Shown here in pieces: positions 18,154-26,228 of a stretch of DNA of 64,000 bases (the stretch's first letter is position 1; each line of letters begins with the position of its first letter). The stretch comes from Acidobacteriota bacterium (GTDB lineage Bacteria; Acidobacteriota; UBA6911; RPQK01; JAJDTT01). A model generated the notes under the pieces. The model was given only the letters and a program-made list of their open reading frames with translations. It ran no database searches and had not been told where the DNA came from. The DNA lies in contig JAPPLF010000080.1 of NCBI GenBank assembly GCA_028874215.1, positions 83,299-147,298 on the forward strand, given 5' to 3'. Made by a program: the position numbers and the translations under genes.

Positions 18154-19242
18154 TCAGCCGTATCGTTGGCGCAGAATACGTGCCCCGTGGCACATGGCCT
18201 TGAGCTTCAGGTAGGCCTCGTCCAGGTCCATGGGATTGAGACTGGAGGGGGCGAATCCACAGTCGGGATTCAGGGTGATCCGTTCCGGCGGGACGTACTC
18301 CATAGCCTGCTCGACCCGGCCGACCACTTCCCCGGGTGTCTCCACATGCGGGTCGGTGTGGTCGATCACCCCCAGCCCCAGGAGCTTGTCCGTGGGGAAT
18401 CGCCTGAGGCTCTCGATGCTTCCTGCATCCGGGGTGGCGAACTCCATGGCGATTCGATCCACGTTCATCTCTCCCAGCGCGTCCATGATGAGGTGGTACG
18501 GACCGCGGGTGGAGTGGGCGCGGTTGAAATGGGCGTGGCAGAGATGGACGCTGATGAACGCGCCCTCGAATCCACTCACCGTCGCATTGAAACACTCGAC
18601 GCAAAGGGAGATCTCCTGCTCAAGATCGACGATATTTTCACGCTCCCGATAATCGGGGTCCACCAGCAGCGCCAACCAAGGGTCGTCCAGTTGAATGGCA
18701 TCGACCCCGATGGCCATGAGTTCCTTGATCTCACGGCGCAGGAAGGGAATGCAGGCCCGCATGAAGGCTTCCCGGGTGGGATATGCCCCGGTCGAAAAAC
18801 GGGGGTCCCACATCCGGCGGCCCAAGGTGTACGCGGAAGGAATGGCGGCGAGAACCCTGCGGTCCGTGTGCTCGCGGACGAAGCGGATCTCGTCCACGGC
18901 GATGAATCGGTGCGCCTTCATCTCCGAGACCACCGACGGATATCGGAGCTGGGGGAAATCGGTGGCTCCCGCCGAGACCGTATCGATTTCGAAGCCGGAA
19001 ACCGATTCGGAGAAGACCTTCATATAGCTCTCGCGGCGCCACTCTCCGTCGGAGACGTAGTCGAGTCCGGCCCGTTCCTGCATCTTCAGGTTCGACGGGA
19101 TGGCTTCGTCGAGCAGCCGGTCCGCCTCAGTGGCAGCGATGAGCCCCGCCTTCCGGTCTTCGATCAACTCGCGAATCCACGCAGGCCGGGGGAGGCTCCC
19201 GACCACGAAGGTGGGGAAGGGGTGGGGAATCGATTCCGTCAT
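18154..19242 (-). CDS. MetE-C-like methyltransferase (cobalamin-independent methionine synthase family)
   Basis: The 362-aa protein corresponds to the C-terminal catalytic barrel of MetE without the N-terminal half. It has the family start VGSLPRP, the Zn-ligand regions SVHLCHAHFNR (His and Cys), a Glu in AMEFATPDAG and Cys in LNPDCGFAP. It probably transfers a methyl group from a methyl donor to a thiol, with the acceptor not necessarily homocysteine. It leads a possible operon with MeaB, the epimerase and the MBL hydrolase. I see no cobalamin or SAM riboswitch upstream. Confidence 0.85.
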   Translation of the reverse strand: MTESIPHPFPTFVVGSLPRPAWIRELIEDRKAGLIAATEADRLLDEAIPSNLKMQERAGLDYVSDGEWRRESYMKVFSESVSGFEIDTVSAGATDFPQLRYPSVVSEMKAHRFIAVDEIRFVREHTDRRVLAAIPSAYTLGRRMWDPRFSTGAYPTREAFMRACIPFLRREIKELMAIGVDAIQLDDPWLALLVDPDYRERENIVDLEQEISLCVECFNATVSGFEGAFISVHLCHAHFNRAHSTRGPYHLIMDALGEMNVDRIAMEFATPDAGSIESLRRFPTDKLLGLGVIDHTDPHVETPGEVVGRVEQAMEYVPPERITLNPDCGFAPSSLNPMDLDEAYLKLKAMCHGARILRQRYG

Positions 19243-19427
19243 GCCGCGTTCGCTCCCGGGTGGCCGCCTGGCCCGAAAGTTCGTTCGGAACCTGGGGGAG
19301 GCCTGCCGGCGCCCAGTCTACTACGAGCCGGTGCGGCAAGTCGGAGAACCGGTGGGATCCGGTCAGGCCGGCCCGAATGGCGGGACGCGGGTTGAGCGCC
19401 GCGTCCGCATCTGTTAAACCGTGACCC

Positions 19428-20093
19428 ATGAGTTCTCCACGGAGCCTGGTTGCCGGCGGTTGCTTGGCGGTTCTCGTCCTGGTGTCCTTTCTGCGGGCTG
19501 AGACCGGTGACGCCATTGCGGTCGAGATTTCGCCCGGCCGGATGCAGGTCGAGGCGCCCGATTGTCTCACCCTCCTCTTCAACCGTATGACGCCGGTTCC
19601 GGTCCGTATGACAAACCGGACCGGGAAGGAGGTCGAGCTTAATATCACGACACGTTCCGACGTCCTGGGCCTGGTTCCGTTTCGGGAAGAGGTTTCGGCC
19701 GGGGGCAACGGGGAAGGAGAGGAGTTGGTCCTGATTCCGCTGATGGCGGGAGAGTGGGATGATGACCTGATTCTGACGTCCGGGGACCGGACCCGGTCTT
19801 GGACGCAGCGATTCTGTGTATTGCCGCCGGCCCGATTGCACGCGCGGGTCCGCGATTCGAATGACCGGGTGGTGCCGGCCCGGGTCCGGGTGACCGGTGC
19901 GGACGGACGCGAATACACGCCGGACGGCCATGATTCGGGTGAGTTCCGGACGGAGGGGCTCTTCGAGTTGCTGGTGCCGGCCGGCGCCGCCACGATTTCC
20001 GTCCGTTCCGCAGATGGAGACGCTCCGGCGCGCGAGACACAAGTCGATCTTCCCGTAAACCGCACCGTATTCGTCGAACTGGCTCTCCCATGA
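19428..20093 (+). CDS. Secreted beta-domain protein paralogous to the N-terminus of the next gene
   Basis: The 221-aa protein has a signal peptide (LAVLVLVSFLRAE), an Ig-like segment and a carboxypeptidase-regulatory-like segment (RVRDSNDRVVPARVRVTGAD ... LLVPAGAATISV). The same two-domain order occurs in residues about 120-310 of the adjacent PHP hydrolase (ARVYVVGAD ... LVLPSGPARLLV). It appears to be a domain duplicate without the catalytic part. Its stop overlaps the next ATG by 4 bases (ATGA), so the two should be made together and may interact. Confidence 0.75.
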   Translation: MSSPRSLVAGGCLAVLVLVSFLRAETGDAIAVEISPGRMQVEAPDCLTLLFNRMTPVPVRMTNRTGKEVELNITTRSDVLGLVPFREEVSAGGNGEGEELVLIPLMAGEWDDDLILTSGDRTRSWTQRFCVLPPARLHARVRDSNDRVVPARVRVTGADGREYTPDGHDSGEFRTEGLFELLVPAGAATISVRSADGDAPARETQVDLPVNRTVFVELALP

Positions 20094-22234
20094 GAGTCCT
20101 CCGCATCGTCTGGATTCTGTCGATCCTGGCCCCGGTTTCTCTCGTAGCAGCGGGACGCGCCTGGAATCCCTACGGGCTGAGCGAGGATGAAGTGGATGCC
20201 CTGCGCGTCCGGCATCCGGCCCTCCGGGAGTTCGCCGAGTTCTTTACGGCGCTGCTTCGTTATGAGGATGCTCCTCGGGACGAGAACCTCGCCGTCTACC
20301 GTCCGATCCGGCGACTGGCCATGCGGCGCAGGACGGTTCGAGGCTCCTGGTCTCCCGAGGCGCAGGATGGGATCCAAGGCCAGGTCAGCCAGGCTCTCTG
20401 GCGCCTGACCTCACCCGAATTGACGCGAATCGACCTCAACCCGGAGGTCCTCCTGACCCCTTCCGCCCGGGTGCCCGTCTTCACCGTGGGGCTGGAGAAC
20501 CGGGTTCTGCTCCTGCTTCGCAACAACGGCAGGAATCCGGTGGAGTTGAGTCTGTCCCCCAACGGCGGCATGCTTCATTTTCCGCCTCGCGAGGCGTCTC
20601 TGGCTCCGGGACAGGTGACGGGAATACAGTTTCGGGTCTGGGGAATGGGCGGCGACTCGCTGGGCCTGCGGCTGAACGTCCAAGGGACCACGGCCGAACT
20701 TTCATTGCCGATTCAATGGCGTGAGGCGGCCCGTTTGGATCTGACCGTCAGAACTCACGACCGCGGCAGTTTCCTTCCTGCCCGGGTCTACGTGGTGGGG
20801 GCGGATCGCTTGGCGCGAGGCCCCGCGGGGACTTTTCTGAGGAGCACCTGGACCGAAGGGCACCAATATTTCCATACCCGGGGAGCCAGTAATCTGGTCC
20901 TGCCCTCGGGACCGGCTCGCCTCCTTGTGGTTCATGGTTTCGAACACGCTCCCGTGACCATGAACGTGGATTTGGAGCCGGGAAGCAATCAGGTGGAGGT
21001 CATCCCTCAACCGGGGATCGATTGTGCCTCTCGGGGATGGTATTCGGGAGACATCCATATCCACCTCAATCTGGTCCATAAGACGCTGGACCAACTGGTC
21101 TCGACTCAAGACGCGCTTCTGCAGGCAGAGGCCGAAGACCTGGATGTTTCCAATTTGCTGGTCTGCAACTCGCTGGGCTCCATCACGTTCGATCGCAACC
21201 GCTTCACCGGATCGCTCCATCCACTATCGACGGTGGACCGGATTCTGTATTGGAACGAGGAGGTTCGGGCTGCCCTCTACGGTCACTTTGCCGCACTCAA
21301 CCTCAAGACATTCCTGGAGCCCAACTTCACCGGGTTTCGGAACACCGACCACGCGTTCGACTATCCTTCCAATACCATTCAGGCCCGGAAAGGGAGGGAA
21401 CAGGGGGCCGGGATCTTCTACGTTCATCCGGTCCACAATCCGGAGGCCAACGATCTGGCCGGGTCCAGCGCCAAGGCGGTTCCCGTGGACGCGGCGTTGG
21501 GCCTCGTCGACGGAATGGAGATCCTGGGGTACGGGCATCTCGCCGCCTCCCTGCGCCTCTACTACCGGTTGTTGAACTGTGGTTTCCGGTTGGCGGCCGC
21601 GGCCGGCACCGACGCCTTCAACAACATCCGGCGCCACAAGGTCATCGGCGGCGACCGCGTCTACGTGCATACGGGGGGCGTCTTCAACTATGACTCCTGG
21701 GTTCAGGGGCTCAAGGCGGGTCGAAGCTTCGTGACCAACAGCCCCCTCCTGTTCTTCGAGGTCGACGGCCGCTTGCCGGGATCGGAACTGGAATTGGATG
21801 GGCCGGACCGGGTTCAGGTTCAGGTGGAAGCTCATTCCCATGCTCCCATGGATCGACTCGAGCTGGTCTTCAACGGGAAGCCGGTCCACACGGTGAAGGC
21901 TTCGGGAAACGGGAACCATCTGCTCTTTCGGGGCTCGCTTCCCATCACCGGGAGCGGGTGGCTGGCTGCGCGGATCCAGGGTGGTCCTCACCGTCTGGCC
22001 GTCAACAACACGGACCTGTTCGCCCATACGACCCCCGTGTACCTGACCGTGGGGGGCAAGCCGTATGCGGATCCCGATTCCGTGGCCCACTTTTTGCGCT
22101 GGATCGGAGATCTGCGGAAGCGGACGCTATCCGAGGGATTGTTCCAGGAACCGATTCAGAAGCGCGAAGTCCTGGATCAGTTCCGGCGGGCCGAAGCCGT
22201 CTACCGGCAGAAGCTGGCTTCCGCCGAGGAATAA
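20090..22234 (+). CDS. CehA/McbA-family PHP metallohydrolase, secreted
   Basis: The 714-aa protein has a signal peptide, then Ig-like and regulatory beta domains. A PHP-type catalytic domain begins at GWYSGDIHIHLN (HxH metal ligands) and continues through FLEPNF, YVHPVHNPEAN and AAAGTDAF. A final beta segment (HAPMDRLELVFNGKPV) follows. CehA/McbA enzymes hydrolyse carbamates and related esters. In environmental bacteria most members have unknown substrates, so the activity is inferred as extracytoplasmic hydrolysis only. It is coupled to the preceding paralogous protein and convergent with the gene at 22239. Confidence 0.82.
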   Translation: MRVLRIVWILSILAPVSLVAAGRAWNPYGLSEDEVDALRVRHPALREFAEFFTALLRYEDAPRDENLAVYRPIRRLAMRRRTVRGSWSPEAQDGIQGQVSQALWRLTSPELTRIDLNPEVLLTPSARVPVFTVGLENRVLLLLRNNGRNPVELSLSPNGGMLHFPPREASLAPGQVTGIQFRVWGMGGDSLGLRLNVQGTTAELSLPIQWREAARLDLTVRTHDRGSFLPARVYVVGADRLARGPAGTFLRSTWTEGHQYFHTRGASNLVLPSGPARLLVVHGFEHAPVTMNVDLEPGSNQVEVIPQPGIDCASRGWYSGDIHIHLNLVHKTLDQLVSTQDALLQAEAEDLDVSNLLVCNSLGSITFDRNRFTGSLHPLSTVDRILYWNEEVRAALYGHFAALNLKTFLEPNFTGFRNTDHAFDYPSNTIQARKGREQGAGIFYVHPVHNPEANDLAGSSAKAVPVDAALGLVDGMEILGYGHLAASLRLYYRLLNCGFRLAAAAGTDAFNNIRRHKVIGGDRVYVHTGGVFNYDSWVQGLKAGRSFVTNSPLLFFEVDGRLPGSELELDGPDRVQVQVEAHSHAPMDRLELVFNGKPVHTVKASGNGNHLLFRGSLPITGSGWLAARIQGGPHRLAVNNTDLFAHTTPVYLTVGGKPYADPDSVAHFLRWIGDLRKRTLSEGLFQEPIQKREVLDQFRRAEAVYRQKLASAEE

Positions 22235-22238
22235 TCGG

Positions 22239-23096
22239 CTATTCGGGAGCCGGCTCCGGGGCCGGGTTGGAATCGGCGGATGACTCCGGCTCCGATTCCG
22301 GCGCCGGTTTCGCCTGCGGCTCCGGCGTTGGCTCCGGTTGCGGTTCCGGCTCGCCGACGACCTCGCCGAACTTGATCGAGGTCCCCACCTCGTACTTCTT
22401 GAAATCGGAATAGGTGATCAGCTCGCGGATGTGGACGCGCCGGCTACGCCTGAAGCCTCCGCCGAACACGAGGATGTCGTCCGCCTCGCTCCAGGTCGGG
22501 AACCAGTACTTGCCGTCGACCTGTTGTCGGAGCGTCTCGAAGGCCGGAAACTTGTTGTTGCCCAGGTCCGGGACGGCTTTCCCCTTGGTCATGACGATCT
22601 GCAGGTCCAGGTCGTCCACCCAGATCCGTCCCCTGAAGTAACGCCGGTTGCGGCGGATCCGCTTCGGCTTCACGTCAAACACGTAGCAGTTGAGTTCGTC
22701 CACCTGCTCCTCTCCCTTGTACTTGATCTCGTATTCGGGAAGGTCCTCGGTGGTCAGCGCAAAGGGTTGCAGGTTGAGGGCGTCGTCCAGATCTTCCTTG
22801 GTCAGTATCACCGACTCGAGCCTGCCCCGGTCGTAAACGATGCGGTGTTGGCGTTCTCCGTCGCTGGTGAAGAAGATCTCGATGGTCATTTCCCGCTGCT
22901 CACGCACCCGGCCGGTACGGGTCAGGACCTGAAAGACGATATCTTGAGTGTAGGTGTATTGTTGCCAGACCTCGCGGAACTCCGATTCTTTCTGGGCGAA
23001 GCGCTTGATGATGTCCTGGGGGTCCACCTTCGCTCCGGCCCCGGAACCCGTGGCGAGGAAGAGCAGGAACAACGACATCGGGGAAGTTTTCTTCAT
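22239..23096 (-). CDS. Secreted protein, outer-membrane lipoprotein-sorting-like
   Basis: The 285-aa protein starts at the ATG at 23096 (MKKTSPMSLFLLFL, a signal peptide). The middle is beta-rich with motifs reminiscent of LolA/LolB or LppX-type carriers (YTYTQDIVFQVL, YVFDVKPKRIRRNRRYFRGRIWVD, split after RNR), as found in LolA-like DUF families. The last 50 residues are a Pro/Glu/Ala-rich low-complexity tail (PEPQPEPTPEPQ). It could carry a lipophilic molecule across the periplasm. The family call is tentative. It follows the PfkB kinase gene by 52 bases. Confidence 0.65.
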   Translation of the reverse strand: MKKTSPMSLFLLFLATGSGAGAKVDPQDIIKRFAQKESEFREVWQQYTYTQDIVFQVLTRTGRVREQREMTIEIFFTSDGERQHRIVYDRGRLESVILTKEDLDDALNLQPFALTTEDLPEYEIKYKGEEQVDELNCYVFDVKPKRIRRNRRYFRGRIWVDDLDLQIVMTKGKAVPDLGNNKFPAFETLRQQVDGKYWFPTWSEADDILVFGGGFRRSRRVHIRELITYSDFKKYEVGTSIKFGEVVGEPEPQPEPTPEPQAKPAPESEPESSADSNPAPEPAPE

Positions 23097-23148
23097 GACG
23101 TCATATTTGATGCATCTTTGCCCGAAAAGGGTCTCGGTAACCTCCACT

Positions 23149-24135
23149 CTAACTCTCCCGGGGATGAGCCTTCAACAGGGAAAGGACCTCTTCCAAGGGG
23201 GGAATGCCGGCCCTGGCGCCGACCCGGGTGCACGACAAGCTGGCGGCGGCGCCGGCGAAGAGGAGGCATCGCCGGACGCTCCAGTCTTGGAAGAGACTAT
23301 AGATGAAGGCTCCGTGAAAGACGTCGCCCGCGCCGTTGGTGTCGACCGGACGAACAGGGAAGGCCGGCAACTGGTAAATCCGGCCGTTCCAGATCGCGGC
23401 GGTTCCCTTGCGGCCCCGGGTCACGGCCACGAAACCGCGGCTCCGCCGGGCCAGGTCCCTCAATCCCGATCTCCAGTCCTCATGCCCGGTGAAGTTCCTC
23501 ACGAAGGCCTCGCTCGGAATCAGAAAGTCGGTCAGCTCGACGACCTCGTGGATGCCCGCCTGGACGTCGTCCACGTCCAGGGACACCTTCATCCCAGCCT
23601 CTCTGGCCCAGCGGGCAGCCTGGAGGTTGGCGTCCGGGTCGCAGCCGTCCAGGTGAAGGAGCCGGCCGGAAACGATCCACTCCCGTTTCAGTTCGCCCTC
23701 GGCGTATCGCAGTCGCCGGTCCCGGTGCCATAGGACGGTCCTCTCTCCCGTGAGGCGATCGACCAGGATGATGCCTACTTGGGTGGTCGCGCCGGGAACG
23801 ACCCGTACACAGGAGAGGTCCATGGGCTCCCGTCTCAGATCCTCAAGCGAGAACCGGCCCAAGTCGTCTCCTCCCACACTTCCGATGAATCTGGCCTTGA
23901 GGCCGTAACGTCCGCAGAGTGCTGTAGCCGTGGCCGCGGGTCCGCCGCCCAGCTTCGTAACTTCGTCGCATTCGGTCCGGCTGCTGTGGACCGGATAATG
24001 GGGAAGGAAGCACACCCAGTCCACCGCGTCCATCCCCTGTCCGATCACGTGAAAGGACCTGTCCCGGGGCCAGCGAATATCGAAAAAGGCGCGATGGAGA
24101 GGGCTGGAGGACGATTTGGGATTTGCGCCGGTCAT
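23149..24135 (-). CDS. PfkB-family carbohydrate kinase
   Basis: The 328-aa protein shows the ribokinase fold: HVIGQGMDAVDW at the start, KLGGGPAATATAL, and the PfkB box DTNGAGDVFHGAF with its catalytic Asp. It differs clearly in sequence from the kinase at 10.9 kb. The start at ATG 24135 removes a long unlikely extension that runs into the upstream radC gene. The substrate is unknown; sugar, sugar acid or nucleoside are all possible. Confidence 0.9.
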   Translation of the reverse strand: MTGANPKSSSSPLHRAFFDIRWPRDRSFHVIGQGMDAVDWVCFLPHYPVHSSRTECDEVTKLGGGPAATATALCGRYGLKARFIGSVGGDDLGRFSLEDLRREPMDLSCVRVVPGATTQVGIILVDRLTGERTVLWHRDRRLRYAEGELKREWIVSGRLLHLDGCDPDANLQAARWAREAGMKVSLDVDDVQAGIHEVVELTDFLIPSEAFVRNFTGHEDWRSGLRDLARRSRGFVAVTRGRKGTAAIWNGRIYQLPAFPVRPVDTNGAGDVFHGAFIYSLFQDWSVRRCLLFAGAAASLSCTRVGARAGIPPLEEVLSLLKAHPRES

Positions 24136-24190
24136 CCGGGCGTGTTCCCGGTTGCGGTGAGATGCGGGATATTCACGTTGGACTTCCCGA

Positions 24191-24865
24191 TCAGAGCAGG
24201 CCTTCGTCGGCGAAACTGAAGTGCCGGTGGGGTCCGATGATAACATGGTCCAGAACCCGGATCCCCACCATCTCGCCGGTGGCCACGAGGCGGCGTGTGA
24301 TCTCACGGTCCTCCCGGCTCGGTGTCGGATCCCCGCTGGGATGGTTGTGAGCCAGGATGACGCCGACCGCCGCTTCCTCGATGGCCGGCCTGAAGACTTC
24401 CCGCGGGTGGACCAGAGACGAAGTCAGCGTTCCCTCCGAGACTTTCACGAGTTTCAGGGTGCGGTTCTTTCCATCCAGAAGGAGAGTCCAAAAGCATTCC
24501 TTGAGAAGCGCCGGGACCGAACCCCGAAAGTGACGGTAAACCTGGGCGCTGTTGTGAAGCGAGTCGCCGGCCGCAAGAGGAACGTTTCCCAATCGCTGGA
24601 AGAGGTGGGCCGCAGCCAGTAGGGCGTGAGTCTGTCTCCGGGTCATTCCGGCCTGCCGGAGAAGCGAGTAGCTTGCCCGGCGCAGCCTCCGGATCGAACC
24701 CAGCAGTTCCAGAATTCGCCGGGCCCGCGTAAGGGCCTGCTGATCCGAGTCGGTCGGAGCGAGGACCAACGCCAACAGTTCAACATCCGAGAGTGAATTC
24801 CAGCCGGACTCGAAGAGTCGCTGCGCAGGCAGGAGTTCGGCGCTTCCATTCATATTCAGTAACAA
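24191..24865 (-). CDS. radC: RadC-family JAB1/MPN-domain protein
   Basis: The 224-aa protein has an N-terminal HhH-like helical region and a RadC JAB/MPN domain with the metal motif AHNHPSGDPTPSREDREIT. Despite the name, RadC proteins are no longer thought to be DNA-repair enzymes, and their activity is unclear. The length is normal for the family. An alternative start at 24853 (MNGSAEL) is possible. It is divergent from the RRM gene. Confidence 0.92.
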   Translation of the reverse strand: MLLNMNGSAELLPAQRLFESGWNSLSDVELLALVLAPTDSDQQALTRARRILELLGSIRRLRRASYSLLRQAGMTRRQTHALLAAAHLFQRLGNVPLAAGDSLHNSAQVYRHFRGSVPALLKECFWTLLLDGKNRTLKLVKVSEGTLTSSLVHPREVFRPAIEEAAVGVILAHNHPSGDPTPSREDREITRRLVATGEMVGIRVLDHVIIGPHRHFSFADEGLL

Positions 24866-24938
24866 CGAGTCAGATCGGCAATCAATGGGAAAAGATTTTC
24901 CGCGGAGACAACCTTCGTTTGCCCTGTCTTGCGGTGAC

Positions 24939-24967
24939 TTGTGAGGGAACGGGGATGGTGGTATGGT
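24939..24967 (+). promoter_or_regulatory. Candidate sigma70 promoter of the RRM gene
   Basis: TTGTGA (24939-24944) and TATGGT (24962-24967) are separated by 17 bp and lie upstream of the RRM gene. The predicted leader is about 115 nt, in the range of cold-regulated 5' leaders. This is a pattern match only. Confidence 0.35.
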
Positions 24968-25090
24968 GATTTCAACCTGAATGACCTGCTCATTCCAAAT
25001 AGCCTGATCCGAACATCCGGGATTTGTGGCGTGGTCCGTCTTGGGGACAGACCGGCGTCGGGCGGGATTTCACTATCCTAAGGAGTCCGA

Positions 25091-25405
25091 ATGAACAAAA
25101 TTTTCGTTGGCAATCTGAGCTTCAGCGTCAGTGAGAGCGCCCTGGAAATGTTTATCCGCGAGTTCGGTATAGAGGTCGAAGAGATTCGGATCATTCGAGA
25201 CCGCTATACCGGCCGGTCCAGAGGCTTTGGATTCGTTGAGTTGCGCGAAGGCCAGGATCTGGATGAAGTCATTTCACAGTTGCATGGAAGGAATCTGGAA
25301 GGGCGCGACCTTCGGGTCGATCGGGCCAATGAGCGCCCCAAGAGAGACTCGTACGGAGGCCGAAAGGATTCGTTCGGGGACCGGCCGCGACGCCGGTACT
25401 ATTGA
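25091..25405 (+). CDS. RNA-binding protein with a single RRM domain
   Basis: The 104-aa protein has RNP2 (KIFVGNL, residues 3-9) and RNP1 (RGFGFVEL, 44-51), followed by an Arg/Gly/Asp-rich basic tail ending RRRYY. This is the bacterial glycine-rich RRM type, often cold-induced, that binds single-stranded RNA. AAGGAG precedes the ATG. A stem of terminator type lies just after the stop (25411-25429). Confidence 0.95.
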   Translation: MNKIFVGNLSFSVSESALEMFIREFGIEVEEIRIIRDRYTGRSRGFGFVELREGQDLDEVISQLHGRNLEGRDLRVDRANERPKRDSYGGRKDSFGDRPRRRYY

Positions 25406-25410
25406 GACCC

Positions 25411-25429
25411 CGCGGTGAGCCTCACCGCG
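25411..25429. terminator. Perfect 9-bp inverted repeat between convergent genes
   Basis: CGCGGTGAG, one C, then CTCACCGCG form a perfect inverted repeat with almost no loop if fully paired. It sits between the ends of the RRM gene and the O-methyltransferase gene. The downstream tract is only weakly T-rich (aaaccctt), so it is probably a shared, possibly factor-assisted terminator. Confidence 0.5.
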
Positions 25430-25442
25430 AAACCCTTCCTCC

Positions 25443-26072
25443 TCAGCTCCGCTTGACGCTCACCGATACTCCGTCCCGAATCGGAATCACGGTGGAAACG
25501 TACTCTTCGTTCTGGAAGATCAGCCGCGTATACTCCCGCATTCCCCGGACATTTTCATCGGCGCCCGATTTCAGAACCCGCCCCTGACACAAGAGATTGT
25601 CCGAGATCAGCATTCCGCCTGCCTTCAACAATCTTGAGGCCTGAGTGAACACCAGCGGATACCGAGCCTTGTCCACGTCGTTGAAAATGATGTCGAACGG
25701 CCCGGAGACCTGCTCGAGTGTCCTCAGGGCATCCCCGACTCGAAACTCCGTGCGGCAGGAGATTTCTCCCCGTCTGAAATACCTCTCGGCGTCTCGAAGG
25801 TTCCGGGACGAGAGATCGGTCAGAATGAGCTGGCCCGCGGAGCCAACGGCAGAGCCGAACCAGTAGCCGGAATATCCGAATCCCGAACCCAATTCCAGAA
25901 TGCGTTTGGCTCCGCTGATGCAGGCAAGCTGAAACAGCAGGCGTCCCACCAATGGACCGACGATGGGAAAGGAGTCGGCCGCCGCCCGGGACTCCATTTC
26001 CGCCAGGATCGAGTCTCGCGGGGGGCAAGCCCGGAGCAGATACGCGTCGATTTCCGCCAAGAGCATGTTCAT
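25443..26072 (-). CDS. O-methyltransferase, class I SAM-dependent
   Basis: The 209-aa protein has the caffeoyl-CoA-type O-methyltransferase pattern: a helical N-terminus, SAM motif I (ILELGSGFGYSGYW), an acidic residue after the next strand (LILTDLS) and a metal-site Asp in FDIIFNDVDKARY. It methylates a hydroxyl of an unknown small molecule. I chose the ATG at 26072 because the extra upstream frame does not look like protein. Confidence 0.88.
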   Translation of the reverse strand: MNMLLAEIDAYLLRACPPRDSILAEMESRAAADSFPIVGPLVGRLLFQLACISGAKRILELGSGFGYSGYWFGSAVGSAGQLILTDLSSRNLRDAERYFRRGEISCRTEFRVGDALRTLEQVSGPFDIIFNDVDKARYPLVFTQASRLLKAGGMLISDNLLCQGRVLKSGADENVRGMREYTRLIFQNEEYVSTVIPIRDGVSVSVKRS

Positions 26073-26228
26073 GGGGGTATGTTGGCATCCGAGTGGGGTG
26101 GGGACAACCGCTGCTTGCGGGGAACCGTGTAAAACGAAAGAGGGCGCCCACGAGGAGTTCCCCTGCGTTGTTCCCGTAAGCGGAAACAAGGGTAAAGTTG
26201 AGGTGGGTGCGATCAAGAAAATCGCGGT

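Noticed and set aside
18130-19427. Possible cobalamin or SAM riboswitch before the MetE-like gene
   Set aside because: The 185-base upstream gap shows no B12-box or SAM-type conserved core that I can find.
22250-22370. Pro/Glu repeat-like bases in the 3' end of the gene at 22239
   Set aside because: It is a low-complexity protein tail, not a separate DNA repeat or CRISPR; unit length varies.
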